Origin: an uncultured Clostridia bacterium | Lineage (GTDB): Bacteria > Bacillota > Clostridia > Oscillospirales > Ruminococcaceae | Reading direction: 5' to 3' | NCBI GenBank assembly: GCA_944388075.1 | Contig: CALXHI010000037.1 | Coordinates: forward strand, 1 to 64,000 | DNA: 64,000 nt | Part shown: positions 28,163 through 36,547 of the stretch, piece after piece | Layout: each line of letters begins with the position of its first letter | Position numbering within the stretch: position 1 is the first letter of the stretch | Notes under the pieces: model-generated | The model's input: the letters and a program-made list of their open reading frames with translations, nothing else | Told to the model about the DNA's origin: nothing | Databases searched by the model: none | Program-made: the position numbers and the translations under genes

Positions 28163-29011
28163 TTATTCAATCCGTTCAAACGCCGAGCCGAATGACGATA
28201 CGGTTCCGATACGCATCCAAACCTTCCCGATGATATCGGATTCCGGTACCAGACCCACATCCGGATGCCGGCTGTCCTTTGAAATATTGCGGTTGTCGCC
28301 GAGGACAAAGACATAGCCCTCCGGCACGGTAATCGGGTACTCGAATGCACCCTCATCCCGATGGGTAGGGGTATTGACATACGGCTCATCCAGTGCTTGA
28401 TCGTCTACATACACAATGCCGGACTCAAAATCAATGCGCACGGTCTGACCGCCGGTGGCAATCAGCCGTTTCACAATGCGTTTGTCCAAACCGTTCCCCT
28501 CGACAAGAGCACCGTTCTCATCCAATGTATAAGCCTCATCGCTTTCGAGAATCAGCACATCGCCATTCTCATAGTCCCGATCCATACGCAGGACAAGCAA
28601 ACGGTCGCCGTTATTGAGTGTCGGCACCATCGAATCGCCATCCACATTCGCAAAGCAGAACACAAATGTAAACAGCATCAGCACCACAAACACCGATACC
28701 GCCACCGATTCCAGTAAATCCAATACATCATCCAAAAAGCCGGATTTGTGCGTTGCTTCCTGCTTTGCCGATTCTTCCGGCTGTGCGGTTTCTTCTGCCT
28801 GTACGGATTCTTCCGGCTGTACGGTCTCCTCTGTCTGTGCGGATTCTTCCGGCTGTATGGTCTCCTCTGTCTGTACAGATTCCTCCGATTGTACGGGGTC
28901 AGCCGTCCGCATCATTTCCGTAACTTCCGCAGCCGGTACAGTTGATTCTGCCGTTGTCGGAGTTTGCGCCGGCACTTGCGGTTCTACCGGCTTATTCTCT
29001 TTCTTCTTCAT
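28163..29011 (-). CDS. lepB: signal peptidase I with acidic repeat N-terminus
   Basis: A 282-aa type I signal peptidase: catalytic Ser127 (GDSMVPT) and Lys181 (VKRLIA), with box E GDNRNISKDSR. One transmembrane helix (about 104-122) precedes the catalytic domain. The cytoplasmic N-terminus is unusual: about 88 residues, with a 12-residue Glu/Gln/Thr repeat (QPEESVQAEETA type) in about 3.5 copies at residues 41-82. AAGGAGGG precedes the ATG. Second of two adjacent lep genes; the pair is divergent in sequence. Confidence 0.94.
   Translation of the reverse strand: MKKKENKPVEPQVPAQTPTTAESTVPAAEVTEMMRTADPVQSEESVQTEETIQPEESAQTEETVQPEESVQAEETAQPEESAKQEATHKSGFLDDVLDLLESVAVSVFVVLMLFTFVFCFANVDGDSMVPTLNNGDRLLVLRMDRDYENGDVLILESDEAYTLDENGALVEGNGLDKRIVKRLIATGGQTVRIDFESGIVYVDDQALDEPYVNTPTHRDEGAFEYPITVPEGYVFVLGDNRNISKDSRHPDVGLVPESDIIGKVWMRIGTVSSFGSAFERIE
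28766..28891 (-). repeat. 36-bp tandem repeat inside the signal peptidase gene
   Basis: About 3.5 imperfect units of 36 bp (12 codons) encoding the acidic repeat. The units share about 85-95 percent of bases by eye. Copy-number change would keep the frame. Confidence 0.8.
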
Positions 29012-29020
29012 ATGCCCTCC

Positions 29021-29668
29021 TTACGACAGAACGCCAAACCGATCGCTCCAAGACATACACAGCTCTTCATTTCGACCGTAACGCAAAATTACCTGTCCCA
29101 TCACCTGTTCTTCCGGCACAAGTGCTACATTCGAGCTGCGGCTGTCGGTGCTGTTCTGGCGGTTGTCACCCATCACAAAGACATAACCCTCCGGCACGGT
29201 CAACGGATAGGTGAACGCCCCGTCATTTCGTGTGGTGGGAGCGGCAATATACGGCTCGTCCTGCAAGACACCGTCCACCGTCACCGCACCGGTATCGAAA
29301 TCAATATCGAGCATTTGCCCGCCCGTTGCAATCACACGCTTTACCAGTACAATTCCCATGCCTGCTTTGTGAGCAACCTGTGTCTGTGCGGCATCGGTGA
29401 AATAACCGGCTTCAATATCGTTAATGATGACAATATCGCCGGGCTGCGGTTCATAAAACAGGCTGACCATCAGCAATTTATCTCCATGGTAAAGCGTTGG
29501 TTTCATGGAAGAACCGTCAACCGTAGCCGGACGCAGCACAAAGGTGAACAGCATCAGAATGACAAATATCGTTGTCGCCGCCGTTTCGAGCAGATCAATG
29601 ATATCTCGCCACGAAAATCTTTCTGTATTCGCTTGTATTTTTTTGGATGTATGTTCGAGTGCAGCCAT
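29021..29668 (-). CDS. lepB: signal peptidase I (second copy)
   Basis: A 215-aa type I signal peptidase with catalytic Ser54 (GSSMKPT), Lys110 (VKRVIA) and box E GDNRQNSTDSR. One N-terminal helix (about 31-47). This is the normal-length version. GGGGAGC lies upstream of the ATG, and the paralogue starts 9 nt after its stop. Downstream of rplS, the usual Firmicutes rplS-lepB context. Confidence 0.95.
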   Translation of the reverse strand: MAALEHTSKKIQANTERFSWRDIIDLLETAATTIFVILMLFTFVLRPATVDGSSMKPTLYHGDKLLMVSLFYEPQPGDIVIINDIEAGYFTDAAQTQVAHKAGMGIVLVKRVIATGGQMLDIDFDTGAVTVDGVLQDEPYIAAPTTRNDGAFTYPLTVPEGYVFVMGDNRQNSTDSRSSNVALVPEEQVMGQVILRYGRNEELCMSWSDRFGVLS

Positions 29669-29744
29669 TTTACGCTCCCCTTTTCAGCACATTTCTGCCC
29701 ATATAAAACAAAAAGGGACATAGCGTCCCCCCTTGTTTTTTGCT

Positions 29745-30089
29745 TCAGCGAACCAGACCCTTGACCTTTGCAGCCTTACCGACTCTGTCACGCAGGTAGT
29801 AGAGCTTTGCTCTGCGAACAACGCCTCTGCGGACGATCTCGACCTTCTCCACTGCCGGAGAGTGAACCGGGAACACACGCTCAATACCGCAGCCATGTGC
29901 GACACGGCGAACGGTAAAGGTTTCATTGATGCCGCCGTGCTTCTTGGCGATGATCGTACCCTCAAAGACCTGGATACGGCTCTTGTCACCTTCCTTGATG
30001 TTGACATGCACCTTGACGGTGTCACCAACACACAGATCCGGGACATTTTCCTTCATGCTGGACTTGCTGATTTGCTCCAATGCGTTCAT
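29745..30089 (-). CDS. rplS: 50S ribosomal protein L19
   Basis: A 114-aa L19. Conserved segments are [30 protein letters not shown] and [29 protein letters not shown] precedes the ATG. A promoter at 30300-30328 leaves a leader of about 200 nt. Confidence 0.98.
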   Translation of the reverse strand: MNALEQISKSSMKENVPDLCVGDTVKVHVNIKEGDKSRIQVFEGTIIAKKHGGINETFTVRRVAHGCGIERVFPVHSPAVEKVEIVRRGVVRRAKLYYLRDRVGKAAKVKGLVR

Positions 30090-30293
30090 AGGGATAACCT
30101 CCTTGATTGTTTATGGATGTTCATATGCAGCGTCATAGTATGCGGCAATCGCATCAGACGAATGTCTGTGAGCAAACAGACCTGCCAGCGGACCATCCTT
30201 TGTCAGAATGTGTATTTTCGGCAAAAAAGCCACAGCTACGCCGAAAACCTGCATTTTGACCACGCCGATCAAGACCGGCGGATATTCAAATGC
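30090..30293 (-). ncRNA. candidate L19 leader RNA
   Basis: The 200-nt untranslated leader of rplS contains several stems: CGCCG/CGGCG, TTTTCGGC/GCCGAAAA, and GTCTGT/ACAGAC. Firmicutes carry a known autoregulatory L19 leader. I infer this is such a leader from position and structure only; the consensus was not checked. Confidence 0.4.
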
Positions 30294-30299
30294 TGTATC

Positions 30300-30328
30300 A
30301 TTATATCACATTTCCATCTAAAATGCAA
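30300..30328 (-). promoter_or_regulatory. rplS operon promoter
   Basis: TTGCAT (30323-30328), 17 bp, TATAAT (30300-30305) on the minus strand. The remaining 30329-30409 holds only the downstream end of the DUF6125 gene region. Confidence 0.75.
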
Positions 30329-30409
30329 GCTTTTTCCGAAATTTTTCTGTTTTTGCGAATCCAAGCCGTCTGTGCATATGCTTTCTGTACGCTTTGGCGA
30401 ATGCTGCAT

Positions 30410-30928
30410 TCATTCGTGCAGCGTAAACAGCCATTTGCAGCAGCAGCTTGCATCGGTGATATCGGGATAGCAACTGACGCATTCGCAGGTAAAGCGGTCA
30501 TCAATCGTCTGCGCAAAGCCTGTATACTCAACCAAGCCCACGGATTTACACGGATGCAGCGCCATGCCCTTTCGCTTACGAGCGGTCTGCACTCGGCAGT
30601 CAATCGCTGTATAGGTCAACGTATTGCCGACAATTTCAATATCGTCCCGATTGATATGCGCATAGAATCGCAATTGCAAGGCTTTCGCCAAGCCTTCCAA
30701 GCCGGCATGTTCGGGCAGCTTCAGAAATTCCTTGATGCGCTTTGCCTCAATGACCGTAAACCGCCGCCATGCCTCGGCATCATGCTGCATCGCCGCATCC
30801 ATGCCAAGTTCTCGCTCGACCGACTGAAACCATACGCCATCCATCGCCAACCAGTTTTTGGAATAGAGCGTGATCAGCTCGATCAGCTCTTCTTTTGAGT
30901 ATTGCGACAAATTCAATTTGGACTCCAT
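30410..30928 (-). CDS. DUF6125 family protein (L-2-amino-thiazoline-4-carboxylic acid hydrolase-like)
   Basis: A 172-aa cytosolic protein. It starts MESKLNLSQYSKEELIELI and carries WLAMDGVWFQSVE and FTVIEAKRIKEFL, which I recall as the DUF6125 signature, related to the ATC hydrolase family. The C-terminal half is Cys-rich (CECVSCYPD, DASCCCKW), perhaps metal-binding. GAGGTG precedes the ATG. It lies behind a tRNA with an intervening terminator. Function unknown. Confidence 0.7.
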   Translation of the reverse strand: MESKLNLSQYSKEELIELITLYSKNWLAMDGVWFQSVERELGMDAAMQHDAEAWRRFTVIEAKRIKEFLKLPEHAGLEGLAKALQLRFYAHINRDDIEIVGNTLTYTAIDCRVQTARKRKGMALHPCKSVGLVEYTGFAQTIDDRFTCECVSCYPDITDASCCCKWLFTLHE

Positions 30929-30955
30929 AATCCACACCTCTTTATATAAAATAAA

Positions 30956-30988
30956 AATCCGAATGATTCCGTCAGAACCACTCGGATT
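30956..30988 (-). terminator. tRNA-Val terminator
   Basis: Arms AATCCGA/TTCGGATT around an 18-nt loop, followed on the minus strand by TTTATTTT. Confidence 0.75.
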
Positions 30989-30991
30989 GGA

Positions 30992-31065
<74 letters not shown>

Positions 31066-31082
31066 GTAGCTGTTACCAGTAC

Positions 31083-31111
31083 AGTATACCACATCTTTAT
31101 CGATTTGTCAA
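31083..31111 (-). promoter_or_regulatory. tRNA-Val promoter
   Basis: TTGACA (31106-31111), 17 bp, TATACT (31083-31088) on the minus strand. Confidence 0.8.
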
Positions 31112-31138
31112 GACCTCGGTACAATTTTTTTCAAAGAA

Positions 31139-31170
31139 GCCCCATGAACAGAATCTGCCATCCATGGGGC
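31139..31170 (-). terminator. terminator of the dlt-like operon
   Basis: Arms GCCCCATG/CATGGGGC with a 16-nt loop, followed on the minus strand by TTCTTT. It lies 8 nt after the last gene of the operon. Confidence 0.6.
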
Positions 31171-31177
31171 GTGAACA

Positions 31178-32014
31178 TTAGCGATACAGGGCATTGATTT
31201 CCTCGCTCTGATGACCTGCCGCACCGGCACAGTCATAGTCCTCCTTGAACAACTGTGTCAGCGTGCCGAACGGAACCGTATGGCGGCCGCCTGCATAACG
31301 ATACTGCGAGATACGGAACATAATCTGCGAATCGTCACAGGCATCCAGCACAATCGACATGTCCCGATCGGTCTGCTCAATGCCGTAGTAACGGGGCGAA
31401 GTCGAGAACTGGAACAGCTCCTGCGTACCGAACGATGAGGTATGGACAATCGTCAGAATCGGCTTACGGTTTTTCCACATCTCCTCCTGCTTTGGGGTAT
31501 CCCAAAACGCATCGGCAGCAATCAGCTCCGGTGTCACAGGCATATCCAAGGTTTCGAGTCTGGCACAGCCGGAAAATGCACCCATATGAATGGCACGAAT
31601 GGTACGGGGCAGCTTCACAGATTCCAATGCAGCACAGTTACGGAACGCATTCGTCTCGATGGTCGAAATGCCCTCTGGAATGATAATGCGGCGCAGCAAG
31701 CCACAACCTTCAAAGCAGCCCCTGCCGATTTTACCATAGCTGCCATCGGGGTAGCGCATGGTATCGGGGAAATTGAATTCCTCCATGACGTCACAGTCCC
31801 GAAAGGCATAGTCTCCAATCTCACAAACCCGTTCGGGCAGCAGTACCCGCTTCAGACTGCGGCATTCCCGAAATGCGTTTGCGCCGATGACCAGCACCGT
31901 GGGTATCAGCTGTACCTCAACCACCGACTGACCCTGAAATTCGCCCATTTCCACACGGTCTTTGTTCTTTGTTTTCAGAACATCGCTATTGTTTTTCTTG
32001 GAAAACAGTCCCAT
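31178..32014 (-). CDS. leucine-rich-repeat (BspA/LRR_5-like) protein
   Basis: A 278-aa protein without signal peptide. From about residue 40 to 180 it has BspA-like repeats (IGANAFREC, IGDYAFRDC, IETNAFRNC, IHMGAFSGC), each about 23 residues. The remaining C-terminal third (about 185-278) is not repeat-like. Such LRRs bind proteins. GGAGG precedes the ATG. Last gene of the operon starting at 40482; a scaffold or regulatory role is possible. Function unknown. Confidence 0.75.
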   Translation of the reverse strand: MGLFSKKNNSDVLKTKNKDRVEMGEFQGQSVVEVQLIPTVLVIGANAFRECRSLKRVLLPERVCEIGDYAFRDCDVMEEFNFPDTMRYPDGSYGKIGRGCFEGCGLLRRIIIPEGISTIETNAFRNCAALESVKLPRTIRAIHMGAFSGCARLETLDMPVTPELIAADAFWDTPKQEEMWKNRKPILTIVHTSSFGTQELFQFSTSPRYYGIEQTDRDMSIVLDACDDSQIMFRISQYRYAGGRHTVPFGTLTQLFKEDYDCAGAAGHQSEEINALYR

Positions 32015-32069
32015 TGCAGTATCCTCCTTTGCAATATCGTTCAGCCGGTCTCGGCCACCGGCATAACGG

Positions 32070-33005
32070 TTACGAAAAATACTTCTGCTTTCTGGTCAAC
32101 CGCAGCAGCAGCTCCAGACGCATTTCATTTTGGTATTCGGGTTTCACCATATAGTAGATGTAGCTTTCCAGTACATTGATATCCGGCAGCGAACGTCCCT
32201 CCAGCTTGAAATTGCGATAGCCTGCCGGCACATACTGCTCATAGATGGCTTCCGGTGTCACATGCGTGCGGAAACCGGTTGTCGCATAGAGCGGCAGCTC
32301 CATGTACTTGCAGGTAAAGGATTGTACATCGAGTCTCGGCGGTGTTGCACCGGGCTTGGCGGTTTTCGCCCATTTGGCATATTGCAGCTGCGACTTACCG
32401 ATACAGCGATAATGATCGCCGCGGCGTGGGCAATCCGGATCGCAGCAGGCATCCACCAAAATCTCACAGCGTTCCGGTGCGGAAATCTTGGACAAAACCT
32501 CCCAATTGTTATTGTGCCGATAGTCCAGCACTACCAGCTGATAGGGCTTTGCCAATTCCGCCTCCAACGCCTGCGCATCGGTCAACTCCTTGCAGGTAGA
32601 CGAAATAATCGGAAAATTCGGGTAGTTTGTGCGGATATAGTCCTCCAGAATCGGCGATGCCACAATGACCTCATTCAGCCCATTGTCAGCAAGCTTCAGC
32701 AAGCGATTGCAAAAGCCGTCCTGCAAATGCTTCTCCTCAATCAAGGGATTGGTGAAGGTGTAGCGACAGGGAATGCCCTGGTCATTGAAGGACTTCAGCA
32801 CCGCCTTCATGACACGCTCATCGCACTGTCCCTGAAAGAATCTGCCGCCATTCCAAAGTGCCGTCGGGAACACACCGTAAACCGAGCCGATCGTGACATT
32901 GTCCCGAAACTTTTCCGGGTGGTTGTGCATCGCCTGCACCAACAGCATGTTCAGCGTAAAATGCTTGAGGAAATCCGGAATATGAAAACGAATCTGCTCG
33001 CTCAT
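32070..33005 (-). CDS. U32-like TIM-barrel Cys-rich protein
   Basis: A 311-aa protein I place only loosely with the U32 peptidase/UbiU-like family: the pattern of CRYTFTNP, NEVIVASP and FPIISST resembles successive barrel strands with substrate loops. Cysteines C187, C188, C192, C201 (ACCDPDCPRRGDHYRC) and C232 could bind a 4Fe-4S cluster, as in UbiU/UbiV. Start at MSEQIRF follows AAGGGTG; the preceding GTG is less likely. It starts 11 nt after the lipoprotein gene. Alternative: an uncharacterised family of its own. Confidence 0.5.
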   Translation of the reverse strand: MSEQIRFHIPDFLKHFTLNMLLVQAMHNHPEKFRDNVTIGSVYGVFPTALWNGGRFFQGQCDERVMKAVLKSFNDQGIPCRYTFTNPLIEEKHLQDGFCNRLLKLADNGLNEVIVASPILEDYIRTNYPNFPIISSTCKELTDAQALEAELAKPYQLVVLDYRHNNNWEVLSKISAPERCEILVDACCDPDCPRRGDHYRCIGKSQLQYAKWAKTAKPGATPPRLDVQSFTCKYMELPLYATTGFRTHVTPEAIYEQYVPAGYRNFKLEGRSLPDINVLESYIYYMVKPEYQNEMRLELLLRLTRKQKYFS

Positions 33006-33016
33006 CACAGTCACCC

Positions 33017-33586
33017 TTACATTTTATAGGTATAGACAATCGAAGTGACCTTGCCGCCCTCGAGGAAGAATTGCAGTGCCACGCCCTCACCGTTATAGGA
33101 AGCATAGGCAGCAGTCTGCTGAGACGGTTCGCCGCAGACAGCAGTCACGGCCTCAAGCGTATCACCGACCTTCACGCCCTCATTGGTTTGTACCGTCGCA
33201 TCGGTCAGCGTGACCGCATATACCTTATTGAGATTGTCCTGCGGATAGGTTTCGATGGTAAAGCCATCGTAGGTGTAGGTATAGCTTGTACCCTCAAACG
33301 CACAGGAGGGTGCGTCAAATGTCGATTTCGGCTCACCGAGTGCCTTGACGATGGCATCCGCATCGGCATTGATGGCAATTTCCGTGCCGTTTATCTTCCA
33401 AGCATAGCTGACCGTGCCGGGCTTCACGCTGCTCTGCTCTGCCATATAAGCCGGATCACTGGTTTCAATCGTGCCGGTCATGGGTGCTTTGGAATCGGTG
33501 CTTGTGACGGACTCTCCACAAGCGGTCAAGGCTGCCGTCAGGGTCAATGCCGTCAGGACAGCGGCAACTTTATGATTGCATTTCAT
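33017..33586 (-). CDS. lipoprotein with two GEP-type repeats
   Basis: A 189-aa lipoprotein: signal peptide ending in LTACG (Cys 23). Two similar halves each begin with a loop containing GEP (ALGEPKSTFD and VCGEPSQQT) followed by beta strands rich in Tyr, reminiscent of the BamE/BLIP-like fold. It sits between the SGNH protein and the U32-like protein in the operon, with 18 and 11 nt gaps. It may be the extracytoplasmic partner of the acylation machinery (inference). Confidence 0.75.
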   Translation of the reverse strand: MKCNHKVAAVLTALTLTAALTACGESVTSTDSKAPMTGTIETSDPAYMAEQSSVKPGTVSYAWKINGTEIAINADADAIVKALGEPKSTFDAPSCAFEGTSYTYTYDGFTIETYPQDNLNKVYAVTLTDATVQTNEGVKVGDTLEAVTAVCGEPSQQTAAYASYNGEGVALQFFLEGGKVTSIVYTYKM

Positions 33587-33604
33587 ATGCGTCTTCCTTT
33601 CTGT

Positions 33605-34678
33605 TTATGTGGTTTCGGGTTCGTGAATGCTGCCGTATTGCTCGAGGTTTTGCAATTGACGTGCCAGCTCCGCATCATAGCGTTCGGCAATCTCTGCCCA
33701 GTATGCGTCCAATGCCGCATCTCCACGGCGGTCAGACAAAGCATACTGTTCCTGCATATAAGCCCCGAGCCAATCGCTCAGCTTTTCCGCACCATAGACA
33801 TTCAGGTGCAAGCCTGCGTCATAGGTATCGGTTGCAAAATCAATACCGGTTTGCGCAAGCAGTTTTTCCTCAAGGAAATTGATGTATACCAAGCCGTGCT
33901 GCTCGGCATATGCAACGATTTGCTCGTTCCACTCGTCATACCAATACGGATAGAGCGACGGTGCTTTCATCAGCACCAACTTCACACCCTTTTCTTCACA
34001 GAGCATCCGCATTTTGTCAAGATATTCCCAACAGACATCGCCAAACCCGTAATCCTCGAGCGGCCGTCCGGTCGGAACATTCTCTGCCGACTTGACATCG
34101 GCACGCAGGTAATAGCCGCTGAAGAAGTTCGGTTCAACCCCAAAGTAATACCGAAAATCGTCTGCCGTCAATTCACTCCAACGGGAATGATAGCGCAAAA
34201 TCGGGAATACATACGAGGCAAAATTCTCCTCTTCGGTCATGGACGCTTGAATGGCATGGACTTTCGAGGGCGACCATTTCATGCCCTCAAGCGACATACG
34301 ATTATACGCCTCATTCTGCGGTGTATCGTACTTCATCGACAGCACATTGAAGAACACGACCTTTGGTGTTTCGTAACGCAGAGCATCTTCGAGCAGGTAA
34401 TAGGACTGCCAAATCAGCTGCTGCGCCGAGCCTCGAATATAGGAGGGAATGCCGTACTGCTCCCAGAGCCGCACCGGCGAGACATTTTCATACACCTCAC
34501 AGTCTCCGACAAAGAGTACATCGTGGGTATAGTTGCTTTCATAATAGTCCGCAATGAGATTGCCCTCGACCACATCGGACATATACTTTGGCTGCAAGAG
34601 CCGCTGTGCCGCAGCAGCCAAAACGATGGCGGAGATCAGCATCGCAGCACCCGAAAGCACAATTCGTTTGGTTGTCAT
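33605..34678 (-). CDS. SGNH/DltD-like envelope protein
   Basis: A 357-aa membrane-anchored (helix about 7-27) extracytoplasmic protein. The nucleophile loop reads VGDCE, so Cys60 replaces the usual Ser of the GDS/GSS motif, while the C-terminal D...H pair (DAGLHLNVYG, about 287-290) is intact. In dlt operons DltD occupies this place and hands off the acyl group to teichoic acid. AAAGGCGG precedes the ATG. It follows the MBOAT gene by 17 nt. Confidence 0.8.
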   Translation of the reverse strand: MTTKRIVLSGAAMLISAIVLAAAAQRLLQPKYMSDVVEGNLIADYYESNYTHDVLFVGDCEVYENVSPVRLWEQYGIPSYIRGSAQQLIWQSYYLLEDALRYETPKVVFFNVLSMKYDTPQNEAYNRMSLEGMKWSPSKVHAIQASMTEEENFASYVFPILRYHSRWSELTADDFRYYFGVEPNFFSGYYLRADVKSAENVPTGRPLEDYGFGDVCWEYLDKMRMLCEEKGVKLVLMKAPSLYPYWYDEWNEQIVAYAEQHGLVYINFLEEKLLAQTGIDFATDTYDAGLHLNVYGAEKLSDWLGAYMQEQYALSDRRGDAALDAYWAEIAERYDAELARQLQNLEQYGSIHEPETT

Positions 34679-34695
34679 GATATGCCGCCTTTCGC

Positions 34696-36288
34696 TCAGA
34701 ACTGGTTATAGATAAACTGACTGGAATCGTAGCCAATGCCGTATGCGCCGAAAATCAGCACAATCAAGAACAGTGCAACCGTCATGGCGCAGCTGAGCAC
34801 CGGCGACTTCTCGAGAATCCGCTGCCGCACACTGCCCTTGCGTCCGAGCATACTGGCAACGAACAGCAACACCATTCCCACAGCCAATACGATATAGTCC
34901 GATACGGACAAGGAAAGCTCGAGCAGACTGCCGTCCCACAGCACCGAAAAATTGCCTTTCGTAAACATACTGCCGAACATCCGAAAGGTCAGCGGTACAT
35001 CTCGATAGCAGTCAAACATACGCAGACAGCCCATCAGCAATGTAGTACGAAGTGCCTGAAAACCGCCATAGGCATGGGTATTGCTCCAGGCGAATCGTTT
35101 GTGGAAGCGATCATAGAGCGGCGTCAATCGCTCCGAAATGAGAATGATCACCGCATTCATCAAGCCCCAGACAATAAAATTCCATGCCGCACCATGCCAC
35201 AAGCCGGTCGTGAACCAGACGATCAGCGTGGCGGCATAGACCGGCACGTATTTGCCGATGGTCTTGCCCAAGGTCTTGCGGCTCCACTTCGAGAGATTGA
35301 GCATCGGGGCACAAACGCTGATGGGATAGAACAGATAGTCCTTGAACCATGTACCCAAGGTGATATGCCATCTGCGCCAGTATTCGGTGATATTCTTCGA
35401 GAAGAACGGCCGCTCAAAATTTTCTGCCATCGGTATGCCCAGCACCTGCCCGATACCAATCGTAATATCAATGCCACCGGTAAAATCGGCATAGAGATTG
35501 AGCGTGTAATAGAGAATGCCGATGAAGGCATACACGCCGTCATACTGTGCCGGATCGGAAATTAAGGTTGTGACGGCAGGCAGAATACGGTCAGCCAATA
35601 CCATCTTTTTCAGGTAGCCCCACAAAATCCGCTGTGTCCCGAACAGGACTCGTCCGGCCTGAAAGCCATTGCCGGCGAACAGTCCCTGTGCCAATTGATC
35701 ATAGCGGCTGATCGGACCTTGAATGAGCTGCGGAAAGAACGATACAAACAGTGCAAGCCTTGCCGGGTTCTTTTCGCAGGCATATTTCTCCCAGTATACG
35801 TCAATGGCATAGCCCATGGTCTGGAAAGTATAGAACGAAATGCCCATCGGCAGCAGCAGCTGTGGTACGGCGAACACATCGCCCTGCCCGAACCAGCCTG
35901 CGATACTATTGATGTTACGCAGCGTAAACGCACCGTATTTGAGTACCGCCAGAATGCCGAAATTCAGCAGCAAGCAACAGACAAGCAGCCAAAAGCGTTT
36001 CTTCTGCATCTGCTCCTTGTATGCCTTTTTCTCATCCCGGCTCCAGACGGATTTGTTTGCCGCCAAGGTTTCCTTGCGTTGGTCGGCAATCCGTTCCATG
36101 GCACAGGTCAACAGGTAGGTGCTGATGGTTGTTGTCAGGATAAAGAGCAGATTCTCAAGTCCCGAACAGGCATAAAAGCCATAGCTTGCCGCCAACAGCA
36201 GCATCCAGCGAAACCGCTGCGGTATCACGAAATAGACGATGCACAGGATCGGCAATCCAACTAAGAATGCGCCCGATGTAAACAGCAT
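34696..36288 (-). CDS. MBOAT family O-acyltransferase (DltB/AlgI-like)
   Basis: A 530-aa polytopic membrane enzyme. Family motifs are YWRRWHITLGTWFKDY and the catalytic His in LWHGAAWN (about 360). It moves an acyl or aminoacyl group from the carrier protein across the membrane. The N-terminal LFTSGAFLVGLPIL is typical. The ATG overlaps the carrier stop by one base (TGATG), so translation is coupled. AlgI-like acetyl transfer is the alternative, but the carrier and adenylation genes argue for aminoacyl transfer. Confidence 0.92.
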   Translation of the reverse strand: MLFTSGAFLVGLPILCIVYFVIPQRFRWMLLLAASYGFYACSGLENLLFILTTTISTYLLTCAMERIADQRKETLAANKSVWSRDEKKAYKEQMQKKRFWLLVCCLLLNFGILAVLKYGAFTLRNINSIAGWFGQGDVFAVPQLLLPMGISFYTFQTMGYAIDVYWEKYACEKNPARLALFVSFFPQLIQGPISRYDQLAQGLFAGNGFQAGRVLFGTQRILWGYLKKMVLADRILPAVTTLISDPAQYDGVYAFIGILYYTLNLYADFTGGIDITIGIGQVLGIPMAENFERPFFSKNITEYWRRWHITLGTWFKDYLFYPISVCAPMLNLSKWSRKTLGKTIGKYVPVYAATLIVWFTTGLWHGAAWNFIVWGLMNAVIILISERLTPLYDRFHKRFAWSNTHAYGGFQALRTTLLMGCLRMFDCYRDVPLTFRMFGSMFTKGNFSVLWDGSLLELSLSVSDYIVLAVGMVLLFVASMLGRKGSVRQRILEKSPVLSCAMTVALFLIVLIFGAYGIGYDSSQFIYNQF

Positions 36289-36527
36289 CAGTCTTCCTCA
36301 AGCGACTCGACGAGAGCCGCCAATGCCGCTGCGGAATTGAAGTTTTCCGGAACGATCCGGTCTGCCGGGATCTTGACATCAAATTCATTGCTGATTTCAG
36401 TAATGACCGTAATAATGTCAAACGAATCGAGAATTTCATCGTCAATCAGCGTCGTGCAGTTCTCAAAATCCACATCCTCATGCAAATCCTTGAGAATGCT
36501 CAAAATGGTTTCCATGGTTTCGCTCAT
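36288..36527 (-). CDS. acyl carrier protein (DltC-like)
   Basis: A 79-aa carrier with the phosphopantetheine Ser35 in DSFD. It is very acidic and helical (DEILDSFDIITVITEI). It receives an amino acid from the adenylation enzyme 20 nt upstream. AAAGGATG precedes the ATG. Confidence 0.92.
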   Translation of the reverse strand: MSETMETILSILKDLHEDVDFENCTTLIDDEILDSFDIITVITEISNEFDVKIPADRIVPENFNSAAALAALVESLEED

Positions 36528-36547
36528 GGGAATATCATCCTTTCACA

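Noticed and set aside
28766-28891. CRISPR-like direct repeats
   Set aside because: The 36-bp units are contiguous without spacers and encode an in-frame protein repeat.
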